Origin: UBA7683 sp964643895
GTDB lineage: Bacteria; Patescibacteriota; Saccharimonadia; Saccharimonadales; UBA7683
DNA length: 20,830 nt
NCBI GenBank assembly: GCA_964643895.1
Contig: CAZXUE010000014.1
Coordinates: forward strand, 1-20,830
Direction of reading: 5' to 3'
The notes under the pieces were generated by a model that saw only the letters and a program-made list of their open reading frames with translations, was not told where the DNA came from and made no database searches. A program made the position numbers and the translations under genes. Each line of letters begins with the position of its first letter. The first letter of the stretch is position 1. Shown piece by piece: positions 6,413 through 14,312 of this stretch.

Positions 6413-7060
6413 TTATAAGAGTTCGCGGAGTTTTGGCTCGTTGATGATCTCGATGAAAGGGGTTGTTAGATCGATGTAGCCACCGCGGGCAAGGGCGGAG
6501 AGTTCGCGGCTGGTGCTTTCTCTTGAGGCGTTGATGGAGGCGGCGATGTCAGAACGTCGGATCGGGGCGCTTAAGGATTTGCCTTTCACACCTTGGCTGC
6601 CAAAACGGTCAACATGAGTGAGCAGAAAGCTGGCCAGGCGTTCACGGACAGTACGGTACTCTAGTGTGTTGACGCGTTCGGAATGGAGTCGATATGCCTC
6701 TATGGCCATATCTAAAAGAACGGGCACCACATGCTCGTTCTTTTTTAAGAATGCTAGGAACTCGCTCCGGGCTACCCGCCATAGGGTCGTATCGCTCATG
6801 GCTTCGTAGGTGATATCACGATGTAAACCAGTGAAAGCCCAGATTAAAGGGAAGATATCACCATTCTGACGAACGATTAACGCGTTTTCCTCGCCGTACT
6901 TCGTAATGGCGTAGGCTTTCACAAAACCTTTGGTAATGTAGTAAATGCCGCGGGGTTCATCGCCGGAATGAACAATAGACTCGCCCTTTTTGTAATTGAG
7001 CTGTGTGCCAGTTTGAAAAAACTCCACTAACTGATCGTGCGCTGCTTGATCGGCTAACAT
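6413..7060 (-). CDS. CRP/FNR-family transcriptional regulator
   Basis: A 215-residue regulator from the ATG at 7060. A longer frame to 7132 exists, but the upstream part is not kept in frame in the near-duplicate at 7169-7312, and a -10 box lies just before 7060. The cyclic-nucleotide-binding-like beta barrel spans about 10-120 (FQTGTQLNYKKGESIVHSGDE, then GIYYITKGFVKAYAI). The long dimer helix is about 120-145. A winged helix lies at about 150-215 (RRSDIAASINASRESTSREL). It lacks the R-S-A cAMP signature and the N-terminal Fe-S cysteines of FNR, so the ligand is unknown. The recognition helix keeps R180, E181 and R185, which in E. coli CRP read TGTGA half-sites. A matching operator lies upstream, suggesting autoregulation. 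Confidence 0.92.
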   Translation of the reverse strand: MLADQAAHDQLVEFFQTGTQLNYKKGESIVHSGDEPRGIYYITKGFVKAYAITKYGEENALIVRQNGDIFPLIWAFTGLHRDITYEAMSDTTLWRVARSEFLAFLKKNEHVVPVLLDMAIEAYRLHSERVNTLEYRTVRERLASFLLTHVDRFGSQGVKGKSLSAPIRRSDIAASINASRESTSRELSALARGGYIDLTTPFIEIINEPKLRELL

Positions 7061-7156
7061 GATTTTATTATGACAGAACAGATCTGCCAGCGCAAAGCCT
7101 AAATTAAAGTAGCTTATAGTGATAAAAATCACAGCGCTTTGTGTAACACCGCACAG
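7015..7156. repeat. Near-duplicate copy 1 (crp 5' end and its upstream region)
   Basis: This segment matches 7169-7312 at roughly 88% by hand count, with one or two single-base indels, and the two copies sit on either side of a 10-N gap. It holds the first 15 codons of the CRP-like gene, its -10 box and the operator. The pattern fits overlapping contig ends from different strains that were scaffolded rather than merged. Confidence 0.85.
7067..7133 (-). promoter_or_regulatory. CRP-type operator and promoter of the CRP-like gene (copy 1)
   Basis: The dyad AGTGA-TAAAAA-TCACA at 7118-7133 matches the TGTGA-N6-TCACA consensus at all but one position. Its centre lies about 65 bp upstream of the predicted start of transcription. 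The minus-strand -10 CATAAT (7072-7067) is 6 nt before the ATG at 7060, giving a leaderless transcript. A weak -35 TTGCGC lies 17 nt further up. Confidence 0.65.
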
Positions 7157-7168
7157 CANNNNNNNNNN

Positions 7169-7214
7169 GAAAAAACTCCACTAACTGATCGTGCGCGGCT
7201 TGATCGGCTAACAT
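7169..7214 (-). pseudogene. Second copy of the first 15 codons of the CRP-like gene, cut at the gap
   Basis: The minus strand from the ATG at 7214 reads MLADQAAHDQLVEFF, identical in protein to the start of the gene at 7060, with a synonymous change in an Ala codon. It runs into the N gap. It is probably the other contig's version of the same gene end rather than a second gene. Confidence 0.7.
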
Positions 7215-7312
7215 AGCTTTATTATGACAGAACAGATCTGCTAGCGCAAAGCCTAATTGAGAAGTAAGGCATAGTGATAAAAATCACAGCTCTCCTGTGT
7301 AACAGCGCACAG
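7169..7312. repeat. Near-duplicate copy 2 (crp 5' end and divergent control region)
   Basis: The partner of 7015-7156. The operator palindrome is unchanged between the copies while the surrounding bases differ, so the site appears to be under constraint. This copy continues without a gap into the PH-domain gene and so shows the real structure of the divergent region. Confidence 0.85.
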
Positions 7313-7338
7313 TTCATAAGCTTGACAGGGCCTATACT
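7273..7338 (+). promoter_or_regulatory. CRP-type operator and promoter of the PH-domain gene
   Basis: AGTGA-TAAAAA-TCACA lies at 7273-7288, and a TATACT -10 at 7333-7338 gives a predicted transcription start near 7345. The operator centre is about 65 bp upstream, close to the class I activator position of CRP. No good -35 is found 17 nt before TATACT, as expected of an activator-dependent promoter. Confidence 0.55.
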
Positions 7339-7362
7339 GAAGTTGTAAGCGGAGGATATGTG

Positions 7363-7959
7363 ATGGCACAGGTGACAAGTTACCCAACACAAGCACTAAC
7401 TCGATTAAATTTCTTTTCAAAACGAGAGATGATAGAGCTGCCTCGTCTGCTGATGCGCGATGAGCGAGTCCTGACGGTTATCAGCGGTATTTATACTGCG
7501 GGAACGGCCATTCTCTGTGTAACATCAAGGCGGATACTTCTGGTTGATAAAAAGTTGATGCGCTCCAGCTTTGAAGATGTTCGCTTCGAGTCAATTAAAG
7601 AAGTAAACTTTAGCCAACAAGCTATCATGGCTTCCATTCGTTTTTACTACGCGGGTCGCGAAATGCAATTTCGTTCGTGGCATCGTAAAGAACTCAGGCT
7701 GCTTGCACAGATGGTTCAGCAGAAGATGTTCGAAGTACAAGAGAGGAAACGAACTGCTTCTCATGTGGTGGATCCGAACTCTATCCAAACGACTGTGTTT
7801 GAGCAAGAAGTGGTACGGCCACTTTATAAAATGAACCCGCAGCTCGAACAGTATCTTGCCAACAGAATTGCGCGCTGGCGCCGTGCTTCGCGCTTCGTAG
7901 ATGTAGCCTCACGCTCAAATAAAGCAGGCCGCCAGATATTAAGCCTTGAGACTGAATAA
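7363..7959 (+). CDS. Bacterial PH-domain (YokE/bPH-like) protein
   Basis: A 198-residue protein from the ATG at 7363; GGAGG at 7351-7355 sits 7 nt upstream, so the GTG at 7360 is less likely. A bacterial PH-like domain spans about residues 30-125: LLMRDERVLTVISGIYTAG, then TAILCVTSRRILLVDKK, FESIKEVNFS and IRFYYAGREMQFRSW. The C-terminal third is basic and probably helical (QYLANRIARWRRASRFVD), with no membrane helix or signal peptide. Bacterial PH domains act in stress responses and protein or lipid binding; the function here is unknown. It diverges from the CRP-like gene and probably shares its operator, so it may be a target of that regulator. Confidence 0.75.
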   Translation: MAQVTSYPTQALTRLNFFSKREMIELPRLLMRDERVLTVISGIYTAGTAILCVTSRRILLVDKKLMRSSFEDVRFESIKEVNFSQQAIMASIRFYYAGREMQFRSWHRKELRLLAQMVQQKMFEVQERKRTASHVVDPNSIQTTVFEQEVVRPLYKMNPQLEQYLANRIARWRRASRFVDVASRSNKAGRQILSLETE

Positions 7960-8009
7960 GGTTTCAGCTAACCCTAGACGTTCACGTCCTGATAAGGAGA
8001 TGGTTGCTA

Positions 8010-9110
8010 TTAAACGTTGAACCTAAATTCAATAACATCATCACTTTGGACAATATAGGTTTTGCCTTCGGTGCGAACCTTGCCGGCATTTTTGGCGGCA
8101 GAAACTGAGCCTGCGGTGAGGAGCTCGTTGCAGGTTACTACTTCGGCGGCGATGAATCCGCGCTCAAAATCGCCGTGAATCACACCAGCAGCTTCAGGAG
8201 CAGTAGAGCCTTGCTTGATGGTCCAGGCTCGCACCTCTTTTTCACCAGCTGTGAGATAGCTCTGAAGCCCAAGAGTAGAGAAGGCAGCGTGGATAACCTT
8301 TGCGAGGCCAGATTCGGTTTGGCCGTAGCTCTCTAGTAGTTCTGCGGCATCGGTTTCGGGCATATCTTTGAGCTCAGCCTCTAATTGGGCGTTTACAAAC
8401 AAACTTTGAGAGGGAGCAACTAATTGAGTTAGCTCTTGCTGCTTCTCGGTGTTCGTTAAGTTTTCCTCATCAATATTGAACACATAAATTACTGGTTTTA
8501 CGCTCATCAGTTGTAGTGAGCGAAGCGTCGTCCCGGATTCCGATTCAGGATCCAGATCTTTTACCAGCCCGTGAATACCAATAATATCGCCGGCTTCCAG
8601 AAGTTGTTGCAGTTGGGTAAGCAACTCAAGAATTGACTTAAACTTCGGATTGGCTTTGGCTTCTTTGGCAATACGGGGCAGACTTTTTTCCACCGTTTGC
8701 AGATCTGCCAGCATCAGCTCGGTGTTAATAATTTCAATATCTTCTTTCGGGTGGATGCGATCATGAACGTGAACAATATCATTGTTCTCAAAAGCCCGCA
8801 CTACATGGACGATGGCAGCGCACTCGCGAATATTAGCCAAGAATTGATTACCAAGGCCCTCACCCTTGCTCGCACCTGCAACCAAGCCTGCAATATCAAC
8901 AAACGTAACTGCGGCCGGTACAATCGGCGCATTATTATACAGCTCGCTTAATTTCTGCAGCCGCTCATCTGGAACCGGCACAATCCCTGTATTCGGCTCA
9001 ATCGTGGCAAACGGGTAATTGGCCGCCAAAATATCATTCTTCGTCAACGCATTAAACAACGTCGACTTCCCAACATTCGGCAGACCTACAATTCCTATTT
9101 CTAAACTCAT
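8010..9110 (-). CDS. ychF: Redox-regulated ATPase/GTPase YchF (OLA1 family)
   Basis: A complete 366-residue YchF, a universally conserved ribosome-associated TRAFAC P-loop NTPase that hydrolyses ATP in characterised members. The P loop is GLPNVGKST at 9-17. The switch II region is DIAGLVAGASKGEGLGNQFLANIRE. The G4 motif is NIDE (212-215), the NxxE form linked to ATP rather than GTP use. A helical insertion follows, and the C-terminal TGS domain (about 283-366) contains TAGEKEVRAWTIKQGSTAPEAAG and the typical end DVIEFRFNV. A TATACT box ends 10 nt before the ATG, so the transcript is nearly leaderless. It diverges from the ABC1-kinase gene. Confidence 0.97.
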   Translation of the reverse strand: MSLEIGIVGLPNVGKSTLFNALTKNDILAANYPFATIEPNTGIVPVPDERLQKLSELYNNAPIVPAAVTFVDIAGLVAGASKGEGLGNQFLANIRECAAIVHVVRAFENNDIVHVHDRIHPKEDIEIINTELMLADLQTVEKSLPRIAKEAKANPKFKSILELLTQLQQLLEAGDIIGIHGLVKDLDPESESGTTLRSLQLMSVKPVIYVFNIDEENLTNTEKQQELTQLVAPSQSLFVNAQLEAELKDMPETDAAELLESYGQTESGLAKVIHAAFSTLGLQSYLTAGEKEVRAWTIKQGSTAPEAAGVIHGDFERGFIAAEVVTCNELLTAGSVSAAKNAGKVRTEGKTYIVQSDDVIEFRFNV

Positions 9111-9194
9111 AGTACAACGTAGTATAACAGATAAGTGCTATTGACAAAATACCCATAATTTGCTACTGTAAACACAGTAAAGAAAAAACAAAAA
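9111..9194. promoter_or_regulatory. Overlapping divergent promoters of ychF and the ABC1-kinase gene
   Basis: Plus strand: TTGACA (9141-9146), 17-nt spacer, extended -10 TGC-TACTGT (9164-9169), then an A-rich leader of about 19 nt with no Shine-Dalgarno before the ATG at 9195. Minus strand: -10 TATACT (9126-9121), with a weak -35 (TTTTGT or TTGTCA) lying over the plus-strand TTGACA. The two -35 regions overlap, so the promoters should compete. Confidence 0.6.
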
Positions 9195-11114
9195 ATGAAA
9201 ACAGGAATTCTAGCACCATTTCATGAAGCACTAGACGAAACTCTTTCTAGAAGAGAAGTTACACCTGATGCTATTGCTGACCCACAATTACGTCACGAGC
9301 TTGCAACTGAGTATACAGGACATCTAAGAGAGGCATTTGCGGTTGCGGAAGATCCTGCTGCCAATAGCTCACTTGAGAATCTATCGCATGCCATATTTAA
9401 CAAAGAAGCCCCGCTTGAGCAGCGTCGGGAATATGCAAACCATGCGCTGGATCTTTTCAAATCTGGAGTAATAAATCATGCACCAGTCTATGAAGGTTTT
9501 AATGTCCAGGCGGTCGCTGAGCGAGCAGAAGAGTTGTCGGGCCAGTTTGTAGAAGGTGTTATTGCTTTTGCGGAAGCTAGCTCTGCTCCAGATGATAATT
9601 CAAAAGAAGGATACAAGGAAAAGATCTCCTTCATGTTCCCTGAACATAAAACACCTGAAGACCAAGCAGTCATGGCTCTTACATTACTTGATGTTATGCA
9701 GCCATATCTAGTGGACAGGCTGCTTGAGTTTGATGTATATGATCCTACACACCTTAGAGAGCAACTTGCAGAGATTCAAGCTGACTGTGCCTTAATGGCT
9801 AATTTTGGGCGGAGTGCTGCAAACTTCTTAGAGTTTGCCTCCACTGGCAGAAGGCGGAAAAGTGATGAAGAGATAGCAGATGAACTCTTTAATATTGGAC
9901 CACTTTTTGCGCAGATAGGCCAGTCATTTTCAGTAAAAGCAGAAAAAACAGACGATGATCCAGAGACACAAGCTACGGTAGCTAATATTGCTCGAGCTTT
10001 TCAAGAAGGTATTGCAATGCCAAGTCCTGAACAGCAAACGCAATTGGAACAGGGGCTGCCTGGCGGTCTGAGGCTGGACAGGGTATTTAGTAGCGCTAAG
10101 ATTGCATACGTTGCACAGACTGCCAATGGCGATCGAGAGTTTGCCACTAAAATTAAGCGCCCAGGCGTAGAACAAGCCTTACAGGGGAACATCCGTACAT
10201 TTTCAGTAATGGTAGATATTTTACAGAGATATTTAGAAACTCATGCAGGCGGATCCACGAAGGTTGAGCAGTATGCACTCATTAAAGATACGCTTCCGTA
10301 CGTGTTTGCCACTCTAGAAAGAGACATGCTTGAAGAGATGGATTTTGAAAAAGAACGAACGCTTCAAGTAAGAGGAGGTAAAGTACTAGCCAGACATGCA
10401 GGAATTGTGGTGCCAGGTGTGGACGAGAGCTTATCTGATGAAAATCATATAACGATGGATCTTGTGCCAAGCGAGCGAATTGAAGATCTACCAGCTAACC
10501 CAGATTTCTTAAAAAACATGATGGTGCTTGTGCTTGAAGGAAGAAGAAGTAGGTTCCTGCATGGAGACATGCACGGCGGTAACATTAAAGCCCTTGAAAA
10601 CGACCCCTTAGGTAGACTGGTAGCCTATGACTGGGGTAAATCCATTGAGCTACCAAAGGGTTTTGAAAAAAATGTGGTAAGCATGATGACTGCTATCCTC
10701 AGAAAAGATCCAGAAAAAATGGCAGCAGCATTCTTAAAGATTCAAGATCCAGGCAACCCGCACGTATCACCAGAACAAGTGGCAAAAGCGGCTCAAGCAG
10801 CACTGACAGAGGTCTTTGAGAATCAGAGCGAAAGCAAGCAGCAACGTATGGCACAGAAGAGTGCAATAGAACGTAGAATGCAACAAGCCTCGGACGTACT
10901 TACGAATTTTGGTTTCCAAATGATTGAAGGACATCAAAGCGGATTAGATGTTCGCTACGTTACTTACATGAAATCAATGGTGTCATTGGCGGCAATTGTT
11001 AAGGCAGAGCTGGCAAAACCCGAATATGCCGATAAAAAATACCGTAACAGAACAATTCTAACGAGTGCTGCTAAAGCGCTTCGTGAAGTATACGGACGAT
11101 CTAAGAAAAAGTAA
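9195..11114 (+). CDS. ABC1/AarF/UbiB-family atypical kinase
   Basis: A 639-residue protein with a long N-terminal region (about 1-225) of unclear fold followed by a UbiB-type protein-kinase-like domain. The usual KxGQ signature of the family appears as GPLFAQIGQSFSVK, with Gln240 in place of the Lys. The Ala-rich nucleotide loop is FSSAKIAYVAQ. The VAVK lysine is K319 in FATKIKRPGV. The catalytic loop is LHGDMHGGNI (H456, D458, N463). The metal-binding DFG equivalent is D479-W480-G481. Known members support quinone or lipid metabolism through ATPase activity. Ubiquinone synthesis is not expected in a CPR-type cell, so the role here is unknown. It has no neighbour in the same transcript and ends in a hairpin terminator. 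Confidence 0.85.
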   Translation: MKTGILAPFHEALDETLSRREVTPDAIADPQLRHELATEYTGHLREAFAVAEDPAANSSLENLSHAIFNKEAPLEQRREYANHALDLFKSGVINHAPVYEGFNVQAVAERAEELSGQFVEGVIAFAEASSAPDDNSKEGYKEKISFMFPEHKTPEDQAVMALTLLDVMQPYLVDRLLEFDVYDPTHLREQLAEIQADCALMANFGRSAANFLEFASTGRRRKSDEEIADELFNIGPLFAQIGQSFSVKAEKTDDDPETQATVANIARAFQEGIAMPSPEQQTQLEQGLPGGLRLDRVFSSAKIAYVAQTANGDREFATKIKRPGVEQALQGNIRTFSVMVDILQRYLETHAGGSTKVEQYALIKDTLPYVFATLERDMLEEMDFEKERTLQVRGGKVLARHAGIVVPGVDESLSDENHITMDLVPSERIEDLPANPDFLKNMMVLVLEGRRSRFLHGDMHGGNIKALENDPLGRLVAYDWGKSIELPKGFEKNVVSMMTAILRKDPEKMAAAFLKIQDPGNPHVSPEQVAKAAQAALTEVFENQSESKQQRMAQKSAIERRMQQASDVLTNFGFQMIEGHQSGLDVRYVTYMKSMVSLAAIVKAELAKPEYADKKYRNRTILTSAAKALREVYGRSKKK

Positions 11115-11138
11115 GTTCCTCTAACTTATTTATTTTTT
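11103..11138. terminator. Bidirectional intrinsic terminator between convergent genes
   Basis: TAAGTT (11112-11117) pairs with AACTTA (11123-11128) around a CCTCT loop, followed on the plus strand by TTTATTTTTT. The preceding AAGAAAAAG mirrors this on the minus strand, so the stem can extend with one mismatch. It contains or touches the stop codons of both flanking genes, which leave only 11 nt between them. Confidence 0.7.
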
Positions 11139-11344
11139 CGAGCAAATTTGGTTACCACGGTAAAGACAAGCAACGCCAGTGAACTTACTGTGATCGCTAT
11201 ACCAAGCAGAGCTAATAACCCTGCTCCAATGTTGGGGCCGATAACTGTTTCATTTCTGATTGTGTACCAGTTGAATGCATAGGCGAGCAAAACAATAATC
11301 ACCCCTATTACAACACCGAAAAGCGCTACTTTTTTTGCTTTCAT
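11126..11344 (-). CDS. Small two-helix membrane protein, unknown function
   Basis: A 72-residue protein with a basic start (MKAKKVALFG), a first membrane helix at about 8-26 (VVIGVIIVLLAYAFNW), a short polar loop containing an asparagine-rich turn (IRNETVIGPNIG), a second helix at about 41-65 and a basic end (KFARKNK). The positive-inside rule puts both ends in the cytoplasm. No family is recognised. On the minus strand a TATATT box (11356-11351) lies 6 nt before the ATG, consistent with a leaderless transcript and supporting it as a real gene. Confidence 0.7.
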   Translation of the reverse strand: MKAKKVALFGVVIGVIIVLLAYAFNWYTIRNETVIGPNIGAGLLALLGIAITVSSLALLVFTVVTKFARKNK

Positions 11345-11557
11345 ATTGCTAATATACTACTTAAGGTTTGCAAAAAATACTTAGTTATAAATAACTCTGC
11401 GTAAGTGCGACATATTCATCAGAATAGCCTTGTTTACCTTTATCAGTCGGGGGCATGGTCAGTTCTAGCTCAAAAGGTTGTTGGGTTACGTAATACGTCT
11501 ACCAATAGACAAACCTCATAACTGGTAGTTTAACAGGTATGAGAGTAGAATAAGAGT
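11345..11557. other. Intergenic region with a possible gene remnant and an ALDH promoter
   Basis: No full gene is seen. The minus strand from about 11516 to 11385 stays open and protein-like in composition, including a 23-codon stretch from the ATG at 11456 (MPPTDKGKQGYSDEYVALTQ), but there is no ribosome site; it may be the tail of a lost gene. On the plus strand a TAGAAT -10 (11546-11551) lies 6 nt before the ALDH ATG at 11558. An inverted repeat CTACCA/TGGTAG (11499-11504, 11523-11528) lies just upstream of this promoter and could be an operator. Confidence 0.4.
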
Positions 11558-12960
11558 ATGAAGATTGTATCTACCAACCCAGCGGATAACTATAAAGTTG
11601 TTGGAGAAGTTGAGTGTTCTACAATGGAGGAGATCGCAACTAAGGTTGCGGCTGCTCAAAGAGCAAAAACCGCTTGGAAAGAACTGGGAGTGGAGACNNN
11701 NNNNNNNCTCGTATCAAACTACTTGAGCCAATTCGTGATGAGTTTGCAGCTCGGGTAGACGAAATTGCCGAGCTTATCACGCGAGAGATGGGTAAGCCAA
11801 TTACCGAAAGTAGGGGGGAAGTGACACGTTACACAAACGGTGAACTAACATGGTTCTTGGAAAATGGCGTGAAAGCACTGAGTGATGAGGTGACCTTACA
11901 AGATGATGAGTCAGTTCACAAGATCAAATATGAACCTACTGGGGTGGTGGCTGCAATTGCTCCTTGGAACTTTCCGTTTGGTATGGCAGTCTGGGGGATC
12001 TTCCCGAACTTGATAGCAGGTAATACCGTGATTTTTAAAACATCTGAAGAATGTCCGCTAACTGGGAAGTTAATTGAACAGATAATTAACAGCCACAATC
12101 TTCCCGAGGGGGTCTTTAGCGAGGTTCATGGCGCAGGGGATGTGGGGAAAATGCTGGTTGAAAGTAATATCGATTTAATTTGGTTTACCGGCAGCACTAG
12201 AACTGGAAAAGCTTTATACAAAACAGCAGCCGAAAAGTTTATTAAAGTGGTACTTGAAATGGGTGGCTCAAGCCCTTGTGTTGTTTTTGATGATGTGAAT
12301 CCTACAGAAGTTGCCCCTGTTGTATTTGGTGGCCGATTTGCTAACTGTGGCCAAGTCTGCTCAGCGCTTAAGCGATTAATTGTGCATGAAAATATAGCAG
12401 ATGAACTTCTTGCAGAGCTTAAAGATATAATGAAGGCTCAAAAAGTTGGCGACCCTCTGGATAAGAGTACGACAATCAGTAGTCTGGTGGCTGAGCGACA
12501 GCAAATACTATTGAATGAGCAACTTCAAGATGCACTTGATAAGGGGGCAAAAATTGTAGCTCAAAAACCAGTGCCCACAGATCTTAGGGGTGCGTTTGTG
12601 CCGCCAACCATCCTTACCAATGTGACGAAAGATATGCGGGTATGGAAAGAGGAAGTTTTCGGCCCAGTGTACCCAGTAGTTACTTTTAGAACTGAAGCTG
12701 AAGCGGTTGAACTTGCAAACGATACAGATTACGGTCTCACTAGCCGAGTCGTAAGCGCTGATATTGATCGGGCACATAGAGTTGCAAATAAAATTGATGC
12801 AGGGTCGGTTGCAATAAACACAGAGGCTCGTTTTGCGCCGTGCGATCCGTTCGGTGGTTACAAAAACTCCGGTATGGGTCGTGAGAGGGGAGTTCACGGG
12901 CTCAGAGAGCTTTGCCAGATAAAAGTAATCCAAGAGAGTATCGAGAAAACGAGTGCTTAA
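11558..12960 (+). CDS. Aldehyde dehydrogenase, succinate-semialdehyde dehydrogenase-like (first paralog; 10-N gap)
   Basis: NAD(P)-dependent oxidation of an aldehyde to an acid. The N-terminus MKIVSTNPADNYKVVGEVE is before the gap; after it come AAIAPWNFPFG, the dinucleotide loop FTGSTRTGK, catalytic Glu in LEMGGSSPC (codon 12256), catalytic Cys in NCGQVCSALKR (codon 12358) and EEVFGPVYPV. The 10 Ns at 11698-11707 break the frame, but joining the flanks with a shared C gives GTG GAG ACT CGT ATC, that is VETRIKLL, which fits the family. Probably nothing is missing and the protein is about 465 residues. It resembles GabD/YneI-type semialdehyde dehydrogenases, but the substrate is not certain. 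It is the first gene of a four-gene operon. Confidence 0.9.
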
Positions 12961-12963
12961 AGT

Positions 12964-14312
12964 ATGAAGATTGTATCTACAAATCCTGGCAGAAATTATG
13001 AAGTTCTCGGAGAGGTCGAGGCTGCATCAGAAACTGATGTTGTACANNNNNNNNNNNNNNNNNNNNNNNNNNNGGTGAACGGAGTGAGAAGATTCGTAGC
13101 TTTTTGAAAGTATGCGAAGCAAGACTTGAAGATATTGCACAGATTATGAGTAAAGAGATGGGCAAGCCTATCAGCTCATCACGTGATTCTATAACTCAGA
13201 CATTCAACGAGTTTGAAGATTATATGCAGCAGGCTGAAGCCGCCATGGCACCGAGTGTGGTGTTTGAAAATAGTAGCGAAAGGCACATTCAGACGTTTGA
13301 GCCCCGTGGTGTCATTGCTGCGATTACTCCGTGGAATTTTCCGTTTAATAATATATCGTTTCAAGTAGGGCAGGCTTTGATTGCCGGCAACACGGTGATT
13401 ATGAAGCCATCTGAGGAGATTGTTCTATTTACCCAGCTTATCGCCGAGCTCGTTGCTGAGTCGGATTTGCCTGATGGCGTGCTGGTGCCAATTATTGGTG
13501 ATGGGCAGGTTGGTGAACTGTTGGTTCGTCAAGATGTAGATATGATTTTATTCACCGGCAGCACACAGACCGGGCAGCGTATTACAGAAATTGCCGCAGA
13601 ACGTTCAATTCCGGTTCTTACGGAAATGGGTGGTTCAGCCCCAGGCATAGTGTTTGAAGATGCTGATATCCCTAAGGTGATTGAAATGCTGGCAGGCGCC
13701 CGTTTTGATAATACTGGCCAGTACTGTGATGGGTTGAAGCGGGCGATTGTGCATAAGAGCAAGTATGACGAAGTGATTGAAGCTCTTAAAGAGTATGTCG
13801 CTAATACTAAAGTTGGCGATCAGCTTGATGAAGACACCAAGCTTGGCCCGCTGGTGGCAAAGCGCCAACTGGAAAAGCTTGAAGTGCAAGTTGCTGATGC
13901 GATCGAAAAAGGTGCTGAAGTAGTAGTAGGCGGCAAGCAGCCGCAAGGGCTAGAGGGGGCATATTACAAAGTAACGGTACTGACAAATATCACACCAGAC
14001 ATGCGGGTTTGGAAAGAAGAAGTTTTTGGCCCGGTACTGCCTGTAGTGACATTTGAAACCGAAGAAGAGGCGATTCAGCTGGCAAACGACACAGAATACG
14101 GTCTAGGTGCCTATGTTTTTACTGAAGATCTTGAACGATACCGTAGAGTCGCAAGGCAGATTCAAGCTGGTAATATCGCCCATAATACCGCCTGGTATTT
14201 TAGCCCTAAAACGCCATTTGGCGGCTACAAAAAATCCGGCAATGGGCGTTCGCAGGGCACAGTTGGCTTCCATGAAGTCTGTCAGATTAAAGTGATCGCG
14301 GAGGAAAAATGA
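12964..14312 (+). CDS. Aldehyde dehydrogenase, succinate-semialdehyde dehydrogenase-like (second paralog; N gap)
   Basis: A tandem paralog that starts 3 nt after the first ALDH. The N-terminus MKIVSTNPGRNYEVLGEVEA closely matches it. The 27-N run at 13047-13073 hides the next part and leaves the two flanks out of frame. Aligning to the paralog without indels predicts about 18 missing codons, so a gap near 52 nt. After it come IAAITPWNFPFN, FTGSTQTGQ, catalytic Glu in LTEMGGSAPG (codon 13623), catalytic Cys in NTGQYCDGLKR (codon 13725) and EEVFGPVLPV. The aldehyde-channel residues near the Cys differ between the paralogs (C-S-A against C-D-G), so they may take different substrates. The stop overlaps the next ATG by 4 nt. 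Confidence 0.9.

Noticed and set aside
7061..7132. Upstream extension of the CRP-like gene to 7132
   Set aside because: The extension covers the -10 box and part of the operator, and the second copy has an indel that breaks this frame.
7322..7338. TTGACA at 7322-7327 as -35 for TATACT at 7333
   Set aside because: The spacer is only 5 nt, far too short; the TATACT box more likely depends on the upstream operator.
12508..12933. 141-codon open frame on the minus strand inside the first ALDH
   Set aside because: Antisense to conserved ALDH motifs, with no family resemblance or upstream signals.
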